Below are positions 1 to 6,990 of a stretch of DNA of 64,000 nucleotides, piece by piece. The translations under genes were made by a program, and so were the position numbers. A model generated the notes under the pieces. That model did not search any database. It was not told the DNA's origin and saw nothing but the letters and a program-made list of their open reading frames with translations. Positions within the stretch are counted from its first letter, which is position 1, and the number at the start of each line of letters is the position of its first letter. The stretch is from Enhydrobacter aerosaccus (lineage in GTDB: Bacteria > Pseudomonadota > Alphaproteobacteria > Reyranellales > Reyranellaceae). The stretch is from the NCBI RefSeq assembly GCF_900167455.1, contig NZ_FUWJ01000012.1, forward strand, positions 1 through 64,000. Direction: 5' to 3'.

Positions 1-2
1 TA

Positions 3-224
3 CGCGGGCGCCGCACCATCCTCGGCGGCCGCGCAAACGTGCGGACCGCCCTGTATATGGCCACACTGGTCGCCACTCGGCGCAATCCCGTCATCGTCGA
101 CTTCTACCGACGCCTGCGCGCCGCCGGAAAACCCGCCAAGCTGGCCTTGACCGCCTGCATGCGAAAGCTCCTCACCATCTTAAACGCTGTCCTCAGGGAG
201 CGACGTCCATGGCAAAGCGCTTGA
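3..224 (+). mobile_element. IS110-family transposase, C-terminal fragment (cut by window edge)
   Basis: The frame is open from the left edge to a TGA at 222-224 and encodes about 73 residues. It contains the segment VRTALYMATLVATRRNP followed by LTACMRKLLTILNAVL, which is the usual C-terminal end of IS110/IS116/IS902-type transposases (DEDD recombinases with a C-terminal catalytic serine domain). The N-terminal RuvC-like domain and the element's left end lie outside the window. IS110 elements lack clear terminal inverted repeats, so the right boundary cannot be fixed; no target duplication is visible. Whether the copy is intact cannot be judged from here. Confidence 0.85.
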
Positions 225-240
225 CACAAAAGACAGTCGC

Positions 241-334
241 TCTCCCCCTTCGGGGGCGAGGAACATGAGGAGAGCGAAGGCAGTCTTTCGGACTCCTCGC
301 CCCCGAAGGGGGAGAGGTGGGGTGAGGGGGGCAA
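241..334. repeat. Extragenic inverted-repeat element, copy 1
   Basis: A 22-base segment at 241-262 (C-rich arm, then TTC, then G-rich arm) recurs as its exact reverse complement at 294-315, followed by GGTGGGGTGAGGGG. Each 22-mer is itself nearly palindromic (CCCCCTTCGGGGG), so the whole can fold as two small hairpins or one long one. A related copy lies at 10641-10742. It sits between the transposase fragment and the 3' end of the next gene and could act as a terminator or be a mobile palindromic repeat of the REP/RUP type. It encodes nothing I recognise. Confidence 0.75.
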
Positions 335-394
335 GGCATGGGCTGGTGTACCGAAAAAGATCCTGAAGCCGCGATCGGGGTTGCCTCGTAGTGT

Positions 395-2485
395 TCAGCG
401 GCGCGACAGCAGGACCAGGCCGTCGACGGCGACCACGCCTTCGCCCTCGGGCTTGACCAGGAGCGGATTGATTTCCGCTTCGGCGACATCGGCGAAGTCG
501 TCATGCGCCAGGCGCGAGAAAGCGGCGATGGCCTGCGCCAAGGCCGCCACGTCGCCGCGCGGCAGGTTGCGATAGCCGCGGATCGTGGCGAGGCCCTTCA
601 CCTCCTCGATCATCGCCCGCGCTTCGGCTTCGTCGACCGGTGCGATGCGCGTGGCGGCATCCTTGTAGATTTCGGCCAGCACGCCGCCCAGCCCGACCGT
701 CACGGTCGGCCCGACCAGGGGATCGCGGCGAAAGCCCAGGATCACCTCGGCGAGACCGCGCTCCATTTTCTGCACCAGGAAACCTTCGAGCCGGGCTCCG
801 GGGACATGCCGCTTCACGCGCTTCTCGATCTCGCGCGCCGCCAGCGCCGCCGTCTGCCCGTCGGGCAATCCCAGCGCCACGCCGCCCGCCTCGGTCTTGT
901 GCGGCACATCGGCCGACAGGATCTTCAGCGCCACCGGCGCGCCCACCTCGGCCACCGCGGCCGGAATGCGCCGCGCATCCGGCACCGCCAGGGCCTTGGC
1001 CGTGGTCACGCCGATGGCGGCAAAGAGCGCGGCGGCTCGACGTTCATCGAAGCCCGAGGCACGGCCGGCTTCCAGCGCCGCCAAGGCCGCGGGCGTCGGC
1101 GGATCCAGCTTCGGCTCGGCCTGCGGGGTCGGCCGCAGCAGGCAGAGCGCCATCGCCTCGGCGCAGGACTCAGGATGACGGAAGGCCGGAACGCCGGCCG
1201 CCGTCAGCAGCGCCAGCGACTTGTCGGCCGCGGGCGTGAGCGAGACGGCAAACGGCTTGGCCGCGCCGGCGAAGCGCAGCAGCGGCTCGACCGCCAATTC
1301 GGGATTGAACTGCGCCGACGACCCGACGACGAAGATCACCGCATCGTTGGCCTCGTCCGCCAGCAACCGCTCGATCGTGCCGGCGACGATCTCCGGCTTG
1401 GCCCCGGCCAGCGTGAGGTCGACCAGCTTGCCCTCGCCGGCGGCGATGCCGAGCGGCTTGAGCCAATCCACGAGATCGCGCGGCGGTCCCGCGATGTCGA
1501 GACCCGCGACGGCCATGTTGTCGACCACCATCGCCGCGCCGCCGCCGGTCGTCGTGGCAACCGCCACGCGCCGACCGGTCGGCCGCGGCCGCCCGACCAG
1601 CAGCGCCGGTACGTCGAGCAGCGATTCGAACATCGACACGCGCGCGATGCCATGGCGACGGCAGAAGGCATCGAAGGTGGCGTCGGAGCCGGCGATCGCG
1701 CCAGTATGCGACTTCGCCAGTTCCTGGCCGATCTCGGAGCGGCCGAGCTTGTAGGCGATCACCGGCTTGCCGGCGGCATGCGCCCGTCGCGCCGCGCGCG
1801 CCAGTCGCGGGCCGTCGCGCAGCGTTTCCATGAACAGCAGGATCGCCTTCGTCTTCGGATCGTCGACCAGCAGGTCGGTGACCTCGCCAACCGCAAGATC
1901 GACCTCGTTACCGACGGAGATCAGCCGCGAGAAGCCGATGCCGCGCGCATCCGCCCGCGACAGCAGCGCACCGATCAGGCTGCCGCTCTGACTCACCAGC
2001 GCCCAATCGCCGGTCCTCAACCTGTCGACGGCGAAGGCGGCATTGGCGGTCAGCGCGATCGGCGGATCGGTGCTGACCGTGCCGATGCTGTTGGGACCGA
2101 CAAGCCGGATGCCGGTCTCGCGCACGATCCGCACCAGCTCGTCCTGTAGCGACGCACCAGCGGCGCCGGCATCCGCGAAGCCACCGGCGAGAATCGACGC
2201 GACCTTCACGCCGCGGCGTCCGCAAGCGGCCAGCGCCTCGACCGCATCCTTGCCGTTCAGCAGGATATACGCATGGTCGATCTCGCCCTCGATGGCATCG
2301 AGGTTCTTGTACGACCGAAGGCCGAGAATCTCCGTACGGCCCGGATTGACCGGCAGGATCTCGCCCGTGAAGCCATGCTTTGCCAGGAAGCGCTGCGGGC
2401 GCGACGTCGTCTTCTTCTCGTCGGCGGAGGCACCGATCAGCGCGATGCGCCGCGGTTCGAAAAGAGCGTGAAAAAGGGAACTCAT
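395..2485 (-). CDS. ADP-forming acyl/acetate-CoA ligase family protein (fused alpha and beta domains)
   Basis: The 696-residue protein has the layout of single-chain ADP-forming acyl-CoA synthetases and the Pat-type CoA-binding proteins. An N-terminal CoA-binding Rossmann domain starts at FEPRRIALIGAS (residues about 7-20), a succinyl-CoA-synthetase-like ligase domain follows with the SHTGAIAGSDATF motif carrying the usual phospho-histidine region, and a C-terminal ATP-grasp domain contains PVALKILSADVPHKTEAGG. Such enzymes interconvert acyl-CoA, ADP and Pi with the free acid, CoA and ATP; the acyl substrate cannot be read from sequence. I start at the ATG at 2485 rather than the longer open frame because family homology begins there. 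It is divergent from the Rid gene, 44 bp apart, so the two may share a regulatory region. No GNAT domain is fused. Confidence 0.9.
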   Translation of the reverse strand: MSSLFHALFEPRRIALIGASADEKKTTSRPQRFLAKHGFTGEILPVNPGRTEILGLRSYKNLDAIEGEIDHAYILLNGKDAVEALAACGRRGVKVASILAGGFADAGAAGASLQDELVRIVRETGIRLVGPNSIGTVSTDPPIALTANAAFAVDRLRTGDWALVSQSGSLIGALLSRADARGIGFSRLISVGNEVDLAVGEVTDLLVDDPKTKAILLFMETLRDGPRLARAARRAHAAGKPVIAYKLGRSEIGQELAKSHTGAIAGSDATFDAFCRRHGIARVSMFESLLDVPALLVGRPRPTGRRVAVATTTGGGAAMVVDNMAVAGLDIAGPPRDLVDWLKPLGIAAGEGKLVDLTLAGAKPEIVAGTIERLLADEANDAVIFVVGSSAQFNPELAVEPLLRFAGAAKPFAVSLTPAADKSLALLTAAGVPAFRHPESCAEAMALCLLRPTPQAEPKLDPPTPAALAALEAGRASGFDERRAAALFAAIGVTTAKALAVPDARRIPAAVAEVGAPVALKILSADVPHKTEAGGVALGLPDGQTAALAAREIEKRVKRHVPGARLEGFLVQKMERGLAEVILGFRRDPLVGPTVTVGLGGVLAEIYKDAATRIAPVDEAEARAMIEEVKGLATIRGYRNLPRGDVAALAQAIAAFSRLAHDDFADVAEAEINPLLVKPEGEGVVAVDGLVLLSRR

Positions 2486-2529
2486 GCGGCGACTATATCG
2501 CCACGAAAACGAAAGAGGAGGAAAAGCCG

Positions 2530-2931
2530 ATGACAATCCGCCGCGTCACCTCGCCCGCCGCTCCCGAGCCGCCGCCGGAGCGCTGGTCCAACTGCCTCGT
2601 CGTCGACGGCATCGCCTATGTCTCCGGCATGACCGCGCGCGGCGAAGACCCCAAGGTGTTGGCGGGCATGGACGAATATGCGCAAGCCAAGGTGATCTTC
2701 ACCAAGATCAAGGGGCTGATCGAGGCGGCGGGCGGCATGATGTCCGACATCGTGAAGATCACGGTCTTCGTCACCGACATCGCAAACAACGTGAAGGTCT
2801 GGCAGGCTCGCCGCGAGTTCTTCAGCGGCAATTTCCCCGCCTCGACCCTGGTCGAGGTGAGCGCTCTCGCGGCGCCGGAGATCCGGGTCGAGATCGAGGC
2901 CGTTGCGCATATCGGCAAGGGCCCACGCTAG
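2530..2931 (+). CDS. Rid (YjgF/YER057c/UK114) family protein
   Basis: A 133-residue single-domain Rid protein with an AGAGGAGGAAAAG ribosome site just upstream of the ATG. Recognisable family segments are YVSGMTARGEDPK, a long central helix (ILTKIKGLIEAAGG-like) and the C-terminal VEVSALAAPEIRVEIEAVA strand pair. In the archetypal RidA enzymes an arginine lies in the FPARSxVEV motif and is needed for imine/enamine hydrolysis; here the matching segment reads FPASTLVEV, so that arginine is absent. This places it among the Rid subgroups without proven deaminase activity, and I would not call it RidA itself. Its last 60 codons are repeated at 6631-6813. It converges on a dctM remnant, as the right copy converges on the intact dctM. 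Confidence 0.88.
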   Translation: MTIRRVTSPAAPEPPPERWSNCLVVDGIAYVSGMTARGEDPKVLAGMDEYAQAKVIFTKIKGLIEAAGGMMSDIVKITVFVTDIANNVKVWQARREFFSGNFPASTLVEVSALAAPEIRVEIEAVAHIGKGPR

Positions 2932-3086
2932 CCGCTCTTCATGTGTTGCGGCAGCCAGAGCGCGATTTCGGGCCAGAAGACCAGCAGCACCAGCAGCACC
3001 AGCAGCACGAACATGATCAGGTGGAACGGGATGGTGCCGTAGACCACCTCCGACAGCTTGCCGGTCCAGTGCATTGGCGAGATCTG
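2928..3086 (-). pseudogene. dctM 3' fragment (TRAP large permease remnant)
   Basis: On the minus strand this encodes the last ~52 residues of a TRAP-type large permease (GKLSEVVYGTIPFHLIMF ... FWPEIALWLPQHM), nearly identical to the end of the complete dctM gene at 6810-8114. It has an extra Leu-Val-Leu unit from a CAG/CAC triplet expansion and lacks about 11 residues after QISP. Upstream it runs in frame into sequence unrelated to dctM. There is no start and no transporter core, so it is a recombination remnant. Confidence 0.93.
2980..3010. repeat. Imperfect CAG/CAC triplet tract in dctM remnant
   Basis: The tract ACCAGCAGC repeated three times encodes alternating Leu and Val in the last membrane helix of dctM read on the minus strand. 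The right copy of the repeat (around 6862-6880) has one nine-base unit fewer. The difference is what replication slippage would produce. Confidence 0.8.
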
Positions 3087-3089
3087 GCG

Positions 3090-3284
3090 TGAGTGCCGAC
3101 GGCACAACGCCCCAGCCTCGATCAATCTGGCGAAGCGTCGAAGTAGGCAGCGATAATTCCTAGGCGTCCAGGGCTTATAGTTCTTTGATGCAAGGCTTTG
3201 CTCGAAGGACTCACAGTATTGATCGAGGGTGGTAGATTGGTCATATGTGTCCGTTGTCGCGCTCCCAGGTTTTTGGAGCACCAA
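3090..3284 (-). pseudogene. Probable tyrosine recombinase/integrase N-terminal fragment
   Basis: About 65 residues read MVLQKPGSATTDTYDQSTTL and then a helix pair containing YCESFEQSLASKNYKPWTPR and YRCLLRRFARLIEAGAL. This resembles the core-binding (SAM-like) domain of site-specific tyrosine recombinases, where a helix is followed by 'x-x-T-x-x-x-Y-x-x-x-L-x-x-F'. The catalytic domain is missing: the frame runs directly into the dctM tail at about 3086, making a chimeric 118-codon reading frame. The match is by pattern only and is not certain. Its place at the left edge of the inserted segment supports a mobile origin. Confidence 0.45.
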
Positions 3285-3455
3285 GGATTACGTCGTTAAG
3301 AACGACAAAGAATGCCGGACCGCAGCTTAGTACCGCTCCACACAGCAACTCGGCACGGTTCAGAGGGGCCCGGGCAGAAGGATGCCGTCGAGCAACAAGT
3401 GGGCTCCGTACCAGCGAAGGTGATCCCGGATTGACGTGATCTTCCTCAAAGCGTG
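3285..3455. other. No convincing gene between integrase fragment and LysR gene
   Basis: Short frames on both strands run through here without family features or a good ribosome site. The base composition is less GC-skewed at third positions than in flanking genes. It may be residual sequence from the mobile segment. Confidence 0.5.
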
Positions 3456-4310
3456 TCAGCGCAGTCCACTCATCAGGGCGCGGATCGCTTCGTCGACTGC
3501 AGGCGTTCTGGTCGCGCGGGCATAAAGCCCGTATTGGACGATTACCGGCGGCGGCATCGTTTGGGAACGAGGCAGAACCCGCATGAGTGGCACGCGGATG
3601 CACTCTGGCGTCAGGAGGGCGATGCCAAGGCCATTCTCTACTGCCGCTTGCACCGCAGCTACGCTCGGGCTGGTAAAGGCGATGCGATGGTCCACGCCTG
3701 CTTCGGCGAGTATCTCAAACATGCGCCGTCGCCAAGTGCAAGGTTCTGGGAAAACCACCAAGTCGAGCGGCCGCGCGGTGTCCGGGGCATGATCGAGCCC
3801 GCAGACCCACTGAAGTTCGACGCTCCAACTCGCCACCGCGTCGTCCGGTACGCCGGACGGGTTGGCGATCATGATGTCGAGGCGTCCCTGCTGCCACAGC
3901 GGTCCGATGGCAGCGGTGTTGTCGACGATGATGTCCAGGCTGACATCAGGATGGATACGGTGGAACTGTCCAAGCGCAGAGGGGAGAGAGGCGAGAGCCA
4001 CCTCTTCGGGAAGACCGATTGTAACCGTACCCGCGAGAGGAATCTGGCGGAGTCGCGCCGCCGCTTCGTCTCCCAAGGTCAGGATGCGCGACGCATAGCC
4101 AAGGAAAACCTCGCCCTCTGCAGTCGGGAGCACCCCCCGCCCAGTGCGGCGAAGCAGCTTCTTTCCTAGCAGACCCTCCAGCCGACGCATCTGCATGCTC
4201 ATAGCCGATTGAGTCCGCCCGGTCGCTTCCGCCGCACGGCTGAGATTTCCGATACGGCACGCGGCCACGAAGGCTCGAAGAAGGTCCAAGTCTACCGCCG
4301 CTGGTATCAT
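3456..4310 (-). CDS. LysR-family transcriptional regulator
   Basis: A 284-residue LysR protein. The N-terminal winged helix-turn-helix is clear (DLDLLRAFVAACRIGNLSRA, then TGRTQSAMSMQMRRLEGLLG, residues about 7-60), followed by the two-lobe effector-binding domain starting near TVTIGLPEEVALASLPSA and containing the usual late motif AVENGLGIALLTPECI. It is divergent from the enolase-family gene, and the 212-bp region between them is AT-rich compared with the surroundings, as expected for a shared LysR-controlled promoter. The likely role is to control that dehydratase/racemase gene. It sits within the segment bounded by direct repeats, so it may have arrived with it. Confidence 0.92.
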   Translation of the reverse strand: MIPAAVDLDLLRAFVAACRIGNLSRAAEATGRTQSAMSMQMRRLEGLLGKKLLRRTGRGVLPTAEGEVFLGYASRILTLGDEAAARLRQIPLAGTVTIGLPEEVALASLPSALGQFHRIHPDVSLDIIVDNTAAIGPLWQQGRLDIMIANPSGVPDDAVASWSVELQWVCGLDHAPDTARPLDLVVFPEPCTWRRRMFEILAEAGVDHRIAFTSPSVAAVQAAVENGLGIALLTPECIRVPLMRVLPRSQTMPPPVIVQYGLYARATRTPAVDEAIRALMSGLR

Positions 4311-4522
4311 TTAGATTGAACTCAGAGATCAATGATATCGAGGTTCATTTATATCACGCCTGCCATCATTATAGTAGGCAGAGCCCTTTGGTCGTGAACG
4401 AGCGATGGCCGTGCATCCGTCGGATTTGCTTGGGCATGAAAATTTGCTCGGACCTTTTTGGGGTGTGTCGCGTCATCAGACCTCTGAGCCGACTGCCACG
4501 CGTGCTTGAATGGAGAGTGAGC
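4311..4522. promoter_or_regulatory. Divergent AT-rich promoter region (LysR / enolase gene)
   Basis: This 212-bp intergenic region has a run of AT-rich sequence (around 4311-4385, for example TCATTTATATCA and CATCATTATAGTA) that stands out against the high-GC surroundings. No single operator can be fixed by eye. By LysR precedent it should carry the binding site for the regulator at 3456-4310. Confidence 0.4.
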
Positions 4523-5635
4523 GTGAAGATCATCGCACTGCGCACCGAAATCGTGCGTCTGCCGCTGCCGCGTCCAATATGGTCGGCAACCCTTGAAATT
4601 CGCTCGACCGACGCGGTTCTGGTGTTCATCGACACCGACCAGGGCGTCACCGGCGAGGGCCTGTGTTTCGCCATCAACGGCAACCGCCTCGAAATCCTGC
4701 GCGACATGGTCCGTTCGTTCGAGCCGCTCCTGATCGGCCTCGACCCGACAATGGCGCCATCTTTTTACAAACGCGCATGGGCGGATATCGGCTTCTTCGG
4801 CCATGCCGGCATGAGCGTCGCGGGCCTTGCCGGCGTGGACTGCGCGCTGTGGGACCTGCGCGGCCGCGCTGCAGGCCTCAATGTCTCCCGCCTGATAGGT
4901 GCCGCCGCGACCGCCGTGCCGACTTACGCGAGCGGCGGACTCTGGCTCTCGTCCTCCATCGACGAGTTGCAGCGCGAAGCGGCCGACTTCCTCGCTCGCG
5001 GTTTCCGGGCGATAAAGATGCGCGTCGGTTCCCGCCCGGTCGCATGGAACGTCGAACGGATCCGCGCCGTCCGCGATGCCATCGGCCCCGACGTCAAGCT
5101 TATGGCCGACGCTAACCAGTCGCTCAGTGTACCCGAGGCGATCCGGCTCGGCCGCGCGCTGGAAGAGTACGGCCTCGATTGGTTCGAGGAGCCCGTCCGG
5201 TACTGGAACCACGCGGGCGAGGCCGAGATCGCCGCTGCCCTCGATACGCCGATCGCCAGCGGCGAGACCGAGTACACCAGCCGCGGGATGTTGACGATGT
5301 TGCAGATGAAGTCGGCCGACGTGCTGATGCCAGATCTGCAGCGCATGGGCGGACCGACCGAGTTCATCCGTGCGAGCCATGTCGCCGCAGCCTTTGAGGT
5401 GAAGCTGTCCTCGCACTTGTTCAGCGAAATGAGCCTCTCCCTACTCGCCGCCGCGCCCAACGCGTATATCCTGGAGCACATGCCCTGGTTCGAACCGATA
5501 TATTCGGAAAGAATCGAGCTGGATGGCGAGGGCCGCGCGATTGCCCCCGACCGGCCTGGCTGGGGCTTCTCCTTCAATATGGACGCGGTGCGTCGACTTC
5601 AGCGGCTTTCCTCGGACAGTTCCCCCCTCGGATGA
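4523..5635 (+). CDS. Mandelate racemase/muconate lactonizing enzyme family protein (MR subgroup, probable acid-sugar dehydratase)
   Basis: With a GTG start at 4523, preceded by GGAGAG, the protein has 370 residues. Its active-site residues fall exactly one position after those of mandelate racemase: K165-M-R167 (MR K164/K166), metal ligands D196, E222 and E248 (MR D195, E221, E247), the Asp-His dyad D271 and H298 (MR D270, H297) and E318 (MR E317). The second lysine is an arginine here, so the S-specific base of a true racemase is missing, while the His-Asp base remains. Such a set is typical of sugar-acid dehydratases working from one face. The N-terminal capping domain and (beta/alpha)7 barrel have normal length. 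The open frame extends upstream to 4316, but homology begins at VKIIALRTEIVRLPL. Confidence 0.9.
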   Translation: MKIIALRTEIVRLPLPRPIWSATLEIRSTDAVLVFIDTDQGVTGEGLCFAINGNRLEILRDMVRSFEPLLIGLDPTMAPSFYKRAWADIGFFGHAGMSVAGLAGVDCALWDLRGRAAGLNVSRLIGAAATAVPTYASGGLWLSSSIDELQREAADFLARGFRAIKMRVGSRPVAWNVERIRAVRDAIGPDVKLMADANQSLSVPEAIRLGRALEEYGLDWFEEPVRYWNHAGEAEIAAALDTPIASGETEYTSRGMLTMLQMKSADVLMPDLQRMGGPTEFIRASHVAAAFEVKLSSHLFSEMSLSLLAAAPNAYILEHMPWFEPIYSERIELDGEGRAIAPDRPGWGFSFNMDAVRRLQRLSSDSSPLG

Positions 5636-5864
5636 AGCGCGATTCTTTCGGACGAAGCTCGCGCCGCACAGACCTCGGCTTGCGCTTCCGAACCGCTGCA
5701 GCTCCCCGGGCTTCGCGCGTTTCACTCGCCTTTCCCTCTCGAGACAGCCATGCAGAAGCATCGCCACTGGCAAGTTCGTCCGAACCCCTTTGACGGACGC
5801 GGTCCGTACGGCGCCACAGAGCGAGGTTCTTCACTTGACTGCTAACAATGTGACGAGGCTCACC
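5636..5864. other. Intergenic region without recognised gene
   Basis: The 229 bases between the enolase-family gene and the GNAT gene carry only overlapping shadow frames. A GAGG at about 5854 serves as ribosome site of the next gene. Confidence 0.5.
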
Positions 5865-6314
5865 ATGGCGGATATCGTCCGTCCAGCCGGCATGTCTGAC
5901 CTAGATGCTATGACGCGAATCGTCATGGACGCCTACACGAAATACATCGACAGGATTGGCAAGGCTCCTGGTCCAATGCTGGACGACTACTCCGTCCACA
6001 TCCGCAATCATACGGCTTGGGTTATCGAATTCAATGGGACGGTAGCTGGTCTTATCGTGCTCCTGCCAGAAGACGATCATCTTCTACTTGATAACGTTGC
6101 AGTTGACCCGGCGCGCCACGGGCGTGGCATCGGTCGGGCCTTGATGCGATTCGCGGAGATAGAGGCTTCGAGGCGCGGGTACAGCGAGCTCCGCCTCTAT
6201 ACTCATGTGACAATGACGGAGAACCTCGCAATGTACCTTGCCCTAGGATGGCAGGAGACAGGTCGAGGTGAGCAGGCCGGGTATCAACGCGTTTTCCTTA
6301 GGAAGCCGCTTTAA
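5865..6314 (+). CDS. GNAT-family N-acetyltransferase
   Basis: The 149-residue protein is a single GNAT domain. Motif A is clear: LLLDNVAVDPARHGRGIGRALMR at about residues 72-95 carries the Arg/Gln-x-x-Gly-x-Gly/Ala acetyl-CoA pyrophosphate loop as RHGRGIG. The ending NLAMYLALGWQETGRGEQAG is the usual motif B with the Asn and the catalytic-side Tyr. The acceptor is not predictable. Codon use is visibly poorer in GC (CTT, CTA, GAT, GTT, GCA are frequent) than in genes outside the repeat-bounded segment, which fits recent transfer. An in-frame GTG at 5850 is a less likely start. Gene order gives no functional partner. Confidence 0.88.
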   Translation: MADIVRPAGMSDLDAMTRIVMDAYTKYIDRIGKAPGPMLDDYSVHIRNHTAWVIEFNGTVAGLIVLLPEDDHLLLDNVAVDPARHGRGIGRALMRFAEIEASRRGYSELRLYTHVTMTENLAMYLALGWQETGRGEQAGYQRVFLRKPL

Positions 6315-6630
6315 GCGTTCGCTCGCACCGGGGCAGGAGTGCCTTCGGCTGTACGGGCCCTAGTTGCCACTGCGGGCAGGGTTTGGTGTTCTTGGAGACG
6401 AGGGAGTGATGGGTGATTGCGCTCACCGACGTCAACATCGAAACGCCCCAACTTCATCGAGACCACAGATCCACAAGACCAATACTCATGCTCAGGCGGT
6501 CATCGGACGCGGAGTAGCGCAGCTGCGGGCTTTACCGGATGCCTCCTGCTTAAGCTAGGATTATGCCGATCCTCCTCGCGAGAGGCAGGCGCATGATCCA
6601 TGGTCATTTGCAGCATTCGGCATAAGGTTC
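6315..6630. other. 316-bp region without recognised gene
   Basis: Only one short unsupported frame (6364-6558) is open. I see no RNA gene, hairpin terminator or repeat. The right direct repeat starts abruptly at 6631 with no ridA similarity before it, so this is probably the end of the inserted sequence. Confidence 0.5.
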
Positions 6631-6813
6631 ATCGTGAAGATCACCGTGTTCGTCACCGACATCGCAAACAACGTGAAGGTCTGGCAGGCCCGCCGCGAGT
6701 TCTTCAGCGGCAATTTCCCCGCCTCGACCTTGGTCGAGGTGAGCGCTCTCGCCGCGCCGGAGATCCGGGTCGAGATCGAGGCCGTTGCGCATATCGGCAA
6801 GGGCCCGCGTTAG
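6631..6813 (+). pseudogene. Rid-family gene 3' fragment (60 codons)
   Basis: The frame from 6631 to TAG at 6811-6813 encodes the last 60 residues of the Rid protein at 2530-2931 with no amino-acid change. All seven substitutions I see within the coding part are synonymous. The fragment has no start codon or 5' part. It overlaps the stop of the convergent dctM gene by two or three bases, just as the complete copy abuts the dctM remnant. Confidence 0.93.
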
Positions 6814-6990
6814 CCCGTCTTCATGTGTTGCGGCAGCCAGAGGGCGATCTCGGGCCAGAAGACCAGCAGCACCAGCAGGACGAACATGATCAGGTGGAAC
6901 GGGATGGTGCCGTAGACCACTTCCGACAGCTTGCCGTTCCAGATGCTCTGGATCACGAACAGGTTGATGCCGATGGGGGGAGAGATCTGG
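6631..6990. repeat. Right copy of the ~0.33-kb direct repeat
   Basis: Partner of 2749-3090. Clear similarity starts at 6631 and continues into dctM to about 6943, then becomes interrupted. The shared GAGATCTGG at about 6982-6990 suggests the left copy lost an internal piece. The two copies are 3.88 kb apart. Confidence 0.9.

Larger units (their letters stand above)
2749..3090. repeat. Left copy of a ~0.33-kb direct repeat (ridA 3' end plus dctM 3' end)
   Basis: Bases from 2749 to about 3070 match 6631 to about 6943 in the same orientation. I count about 14 substitutions over roughly 312 aligned bases (about 95 per cent identity) plus a 9-base insertion in the left copy. Similarity may reach 3090 if a deletion of about 33 bases in the left dctM part is allowed (protein QISPMHWTGK against QISPPIGINLFVIQSIWNGK). 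The repeat spans the convergent end-to-end junction of the Rid gene and dctM and flanks a 3.5-kb segment. Confidence 0.93.

Noticed and set aside
2928..3284. A 118-codon chimeric frame as a functional gene
   Set aside because: It joins an integrase-like fragment to a dctM tail at a recombination junction. There is no reason to expect a working protein.
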